Shown: one piece after another, positions 14,722 through 16,803 of the stretch
Layout of the letters: each line of letters opens with the position of its first letter
Numbering within the stretch: position 1 is the first letter of the stretch
The notes under the pieces: model-generated
Database searches by the model: none
Told to the model about the DNA's origin: nothing
What the model saw: the letters and a program-made list of their open reading frames with translations, nothing else
Translations under genes and position numbers: made by a program
From: an uncultured bacterium
Lineage (GTDB): Bacteria > Cyanobacteriota > Vampirovibrionia > Gastranaerophilales > Gastranaerophilaceae
DNA: 16,803 nt
Assembly: GCA_900551965.1 (NCBI GenBank)
Contig: URYF01000030.1
Coordinates: forward strand, 1-16,803
Reading direction: 5' to 3'

Positions 14722-15372
14722 ATGGAATTATTATTAGATGCAATTAAAATGGACTGGCCTGTCCTTTTACCAATCTTTTTATGTTCAATATTGGTAGTAG
14801 GCGTTGTTATCAGCAAATGGTCTTTCTATCAGAAAAACCAGCGTGATATCACAATTTATATGAGGGAACTAAACAAAGATTTGTCTAAAAATGACTTATC
14901 TGCAGCTCAAAATACAGCTATTCGCTGCGGCGGAGTTATAGGAGAAGTTATTGAAGAAGCTGTAAGAATTTTCTCTGAACAAAGAAACGGATTCTCAAGA
15001 TCTTTTGATATTTCAGCAGCTCTTGCAACAAGAAAACTTGAAAGCCATTTAACAATCCTTGGTACAATCGGCGGGGTTGCACCATTCTTAGGTTTGTTTG
15101 GTACCGTTGTCAGAATCCTTTTAACCTTCAACATCTTAGCTGATTCAGGAAACCAGGCAGCAGCGGTTGCATCCGGTATCGGGTCTGCATTGATTGCTAC
15201 AGCTTTCGGTCTTGGAGTTGCAATTGTTGCGGTTATCTTCTTCAACTCATTCCAATCTATCGTTAAACACTATGAAGATGACTTCCAGCTTATCAAACTT
15301 CTATTCTTGAGCTTTGTTGACTCAGAAGAAGCTCAAACTTCAAAATATTCATCTTCAAAAGTTAACTTATAA
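14722..15372 (+). CDS. exbB: ExbB/TolQ/MotA-family proton-channel protein
   Basis: 216 residues, inner membrane. Three helices: about 13-32 (PVLLPIFLCSILVVGVVIS), 110-136 (GTIGGVAPFLGLFGTVVRIL) and 148-175 (GIGSALIATAFGLGVAIVAV). The cytoplasmic loop between TM1 and TM2 has about 75 residues, as usual. The Thr of FGTV (128) and of IATA (160) correspond to the polar channel residues of E. coli ExbB. Ser155 occupies the place of the conserved Glu (E176 in E. coli ExbB, IAEAL against IGSAL here). The start is ATG 35 bases after the tonB-family stop, with GAGGA further upstream. It forms the stator with the two ExbD proteins encoded just downstream. Confidence 0.92.
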   Translation: MELLLDAIKMDWPVLLPIFLCSILVVGVVISKWSFYQKNQRDITIYMRELNKDLSKNDLSAAQNTAIRCGGVIGEVIEEAVRIFSEQRNGFSRSFDISAALATRKLESHLTILGTIGGVAPFLGLFGTVVRILLTFNILADSGNQAAAVASGIGSALIATAFGLGVAIVAVIFFNSFQSIVKHYEDDFQLIKLLFLSFVDSEEAQTSKYSSSKVNL

Positions 15373-15384
15373 TAGGTAAATAAA

Positions 15385-15858
15385 ATGGCATTTAGCACAA
15401 AGAAAAAACAAAAATTATTTACAGAAATCAATATTACACCGTTGACAGATATTTTCCTGGTACTGCTAATCATTATGATGGTTGTAGCTCCGTCTTTCCA
15501 GTCAATGGATAACGCGGTAGATGTACCGGAAGTCAACAACGGAGTAAATATTGAAGAGTCAAAGGTCACGGTATCAATCACCAAAGATGGTGCGATGTAT
15601 GTTAACGGAGAAAGCATCCGGAAATCTCAATTAACAGACAAGCTCCTTGCCCTAAAAAGCGGCAGTGAAGATGACAAAGCCGAAGTGATTGTAAAAGCCG
15701 ATAAGGCAATAAAGAGCGCTACAATTATGGATGTTATGAATGCAGCCCAAAATGCTGAATATAAAAAACTTATAGTTGCCGGAGAACCTTTGAATAAAAA
15801 AGAACAAAAAGAACTTCAAAAAACTAAAAACATTGAAGTGCCGGAGGACGGAGAATAA
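15385..15858 (+). CDS. exbD: ExbD/TolR-family protein 1
   Basis: 157 residues. A short basic cytoplasmic N-terminus (STKKKQK) leads into EINITPLTDIFLVLLIIMM, the single membrane helix with the conserved Asp22, the proton-carrying residue (D25 of E. coli ExbD). The periplasmic domain follows: VDVPEV, VTVSITKDGAMYVNGESI, EVIVKADKAIKSATIMDVMN, in the usual order. The C-terminal tail (about 135-157, KKEQKELQKTKNIEVPEDGE) is charged and longer than in copy 2. It lies 12 bases after exbB with a weak AGG site and overlaps the second exbD by one base (TAATG). Confidence 0.93.
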   Translation: MAFSTKKKQKLFTEINITPLTDIFLVLLIIMMVVAPSFQSMDNAVDVPEVNNGVNIEESKVTVSITKDGAMYVNGESIRKSQLTDKLLALKSGSEDDKAEVIVKADKAIKSATIMDVMNAAQNAEYKKLIVAGEPLNKKEQKELQKTKNIEVPEDGE

Positions 15859-16238
15859 TGAGAGAAACCTTTAATGAAATCAACATTACACCGTTAACAG
15901 ATATTTTCCTTGTACTGTTAATCATTATGATGGTAATTGCACCGCTATTAGATAAGCAGGGCATCAGCCTGACAGTTCCGGAAAATGTTGAACAATCACA
16001 AATAGATAAAGATCCTCAAATTTTAACTGTTGTAGTTACACAAAGCAACAAGTATTATATTAATAATGAAGAAGTTTCCCCGGACAGCCTTGGAACAGTC
16101 CTAAGCAAAGCTCAAAAAGACTATCCGGACGGACTGCTTATTCAAGCTGATGGAGATTCAACCCACGGTGCAGTTGTAAAACTTATGGATAAAGCAAGAT
16201 ACGCAGGTGTTAAAGCTATCTCTTTAGACCAAATATAA
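15858..16238 (+). CDS. exbD: ExbD/TolR-family protein 2
   Basis: 126 residues. The membrane segment EINITPLTDIFLVLLIIMM with Asp15 is identical to that of copy 1 over 19 residues. The periplasmic domain is different: ISLTVPENVEQ, ILTVVVTQSNKYYINNEEVS, LLIQADGDSTHGAVVKLMDKA and AGVKAISLDQI, the usual ending. The start overlaps the stop of copy 1 (TAATG), and GGAGGACGGAG lies just upstream. Two different ExbD proteins with one ExbB suggests a heteromeric ExbD dimer, or two alternative stators. It ends 29 bases before a strong terminator. Confidence 0.93.
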   Translation: MRETFNEINITPLTDIFLVLLIIMMVIAPLLDKQGISLTVPENVEQSQIDKDPQILTVVVTQSNKYYINNEEVSPDSLGTVLSKAQKDYPDGLLIQADGDSTHGAVVKLMDKARYAGVKAISLDQI

Positions 16239-16267
16239 GCGCAAATTTCAAATAATAATAATTTCTA

Positions 16268-16299
16268 AAAAAAAGAAACTGTTACCAGTTTCTTTTTTT
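16268..16299. terminator. bidirectional intrinsic terminator between convergent genes
   Basis: AAAAAAAGAAACTG (16268-16281), loop TTAC, CAGTTTCTTTTTTT (16286-16299): a perfect 14-bp stem with A/T tracts both ways. It serves the exb operon on the + strand and the prepilin-like gene on the - strand, whose stop is at 16305. Confidence 0.92.
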
Positions 16300-16304
16300 G
16301 CTTG

Positions 16305-16803
16305 TTATTTATAGTCAACATAAGTTTTCCAATAATTATCCTGAGCGGTAACGGTTTTACCTCTTGCGGATTTACCAGGAGGTGCAACATTTTCAACAGG
16401 TTCATTAAACGGACAGGCATCTAAAGCTGAACCTGAACCTTTGGTGTATTTACCATCAGCAGCTTTCTGTGGAATACCATTACCCAAATTATTTCTATGC
16501 TGTTTTTCGATATTACAAGGTATGATAGCTCCGGAATAATTATTTGGATTTTCTCTATCATCATAAACCCATGTTGCAACCATTTCAGCACTCATAGGAG
16601 TAAATGAAAAGATATCAATATTGTACCTGTTAGGGTTAGCAGAACCGTTTATGTCAACACAAATAATACGGTTTGCAGAGTTAAATGTCCAAATTCTGCC
16701 TTTACTATCAAGCCAAACATTACTATTATCGCAAAGATAAGCTGTACTGCCGGTACCACCGACTTCTTCACGCTGCCCGTTTTTTAGAGCAAAATAATAT
16801 GGA
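16305..16803 (-). CDS. type IV prepilin/pseudopilin-like protein, C-terminal part (runs off right edge)
   Basis: The frame ending at 16305 is open to the right edge; the first full codon begins at 16802, so the 5' end is outside. An internal ATG at 16595 is not the start, since coding continues upstream with YYFALKNGQREEVGGTGSTA. The visible 166 residues have the look of minor pseudopilins: WLDSKGRIWTF, RIICVDINGSANPNRYNIDI, FSFTPMSAE. The first is a DGK-type strand and the second the VDxNGxxxPN loop I associate with prepilin-type proteins of this lineage. Two Cys near the end (IIPCNIEK and LDACPFNE) may form a disulfide. The N-terminal methylation motif that would prove it is outside the window. 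The gene is convergent with the exb operon. Confidence 0.6.
   Translation of the reverse strand, partial: PYYFALKNGQREEVGGTGSTAYLCDNSNVWLDSKGRIWTFNSANRIICVDINGSANPNRYNIDIFSFTPMSAEMVATWVYDDRENPNNYSGAIIPCNIEKQHRNNLGNGIPQKAADGKYTKGSGSALDACPFNEPVENVAPPGKSARGKTVTAQDNYWKTYVDYK

Noticed and set aside
14907..15245. Open frame of 112 codons on the - strand
   Set aside because: Antisense to the conserved ExbB gene with no own signals.
1..16803. CRISPR arrays, insertion sequences, integrases and rRNA genes
   Set aside because: Looked for and not seen: no regularly spaced repeats, transposase or integrase motifs, or rRNA-like stretches.

Overview
The window is AT-rich bacterial chromosome that most likely comes from the non-photosynthetic side of the Cyanobacteriota (Vampirovibrionia/Melainabacteria, probably a gut Gastranaerophilales). 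The case for this is inference from three proteins. IF-3 carries the cyanobacterial-style block KEVKxRYKIDxHDYxVR. The TonB-family protein has an N-terminal segment ending in a TKFRADMNSRTGG-like stretch, as in cyanobacterial TonB proteins. The gene at the right edge encodes a prepilin-like protein with a VDINGxxxPN block. Many exported proteins plus TonB/ExbB/ExbD and an usher-like barrel indicate a two-membrane cell.

Left third (1-7452): a divergent surface-fibre locus. On the + strand five tightly packed genes encode a two-domain pilin-like/adhesin candidate, a periplasmic pilus chaperone, two paralogous pilin-like subunits and a 1001-residue outer-membrane usher-like protein. They end in a strong bidirectional terminator. 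Two overlapping genes leave on the - strand: a small secreted protein with a pilin-like C-terminal strand, and a secreted protein with a Gly-rich hydrophobic segment that runs off the window. The set looks like a highly diverged chaperone-usher system and is the strongest candidate here for something undescribed.

Middle (7455-8747): a housekeeping block. tRNA-Phe (GAA, CCA encoded) and infC lie on the - strand. infC may start at an AUA codon behind a good Shine-Dalgarno site, 15 codons upstream of its first ATG. A 47-codon small gene with a strong ribosome binding site and its own terminator follows on the + strand.

Right half (8769-16238): a cell-envelope block on the + strand. A secreted TPR protein overlaps a tRNA-dihydrouridine synthase gene. 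Next come two divergent paralogues of a secreted VirB10/TrbI-like beta-domain protein, the first apparently made from a leaderless or nearly leaderless mRNA. Then follow a TonB/TolA-type energy transducer, one ExbB/TolQ and two tandem ExbD/TolR proteins. The ExbB has Ser where the TM3 Glu of E. coli ExbB would be. A second bidirectional terminator separates this block from the convergent prepilin-like gene at the right edge.

No CRISPR array, insertion sequence, integrase or attachment site was seen.
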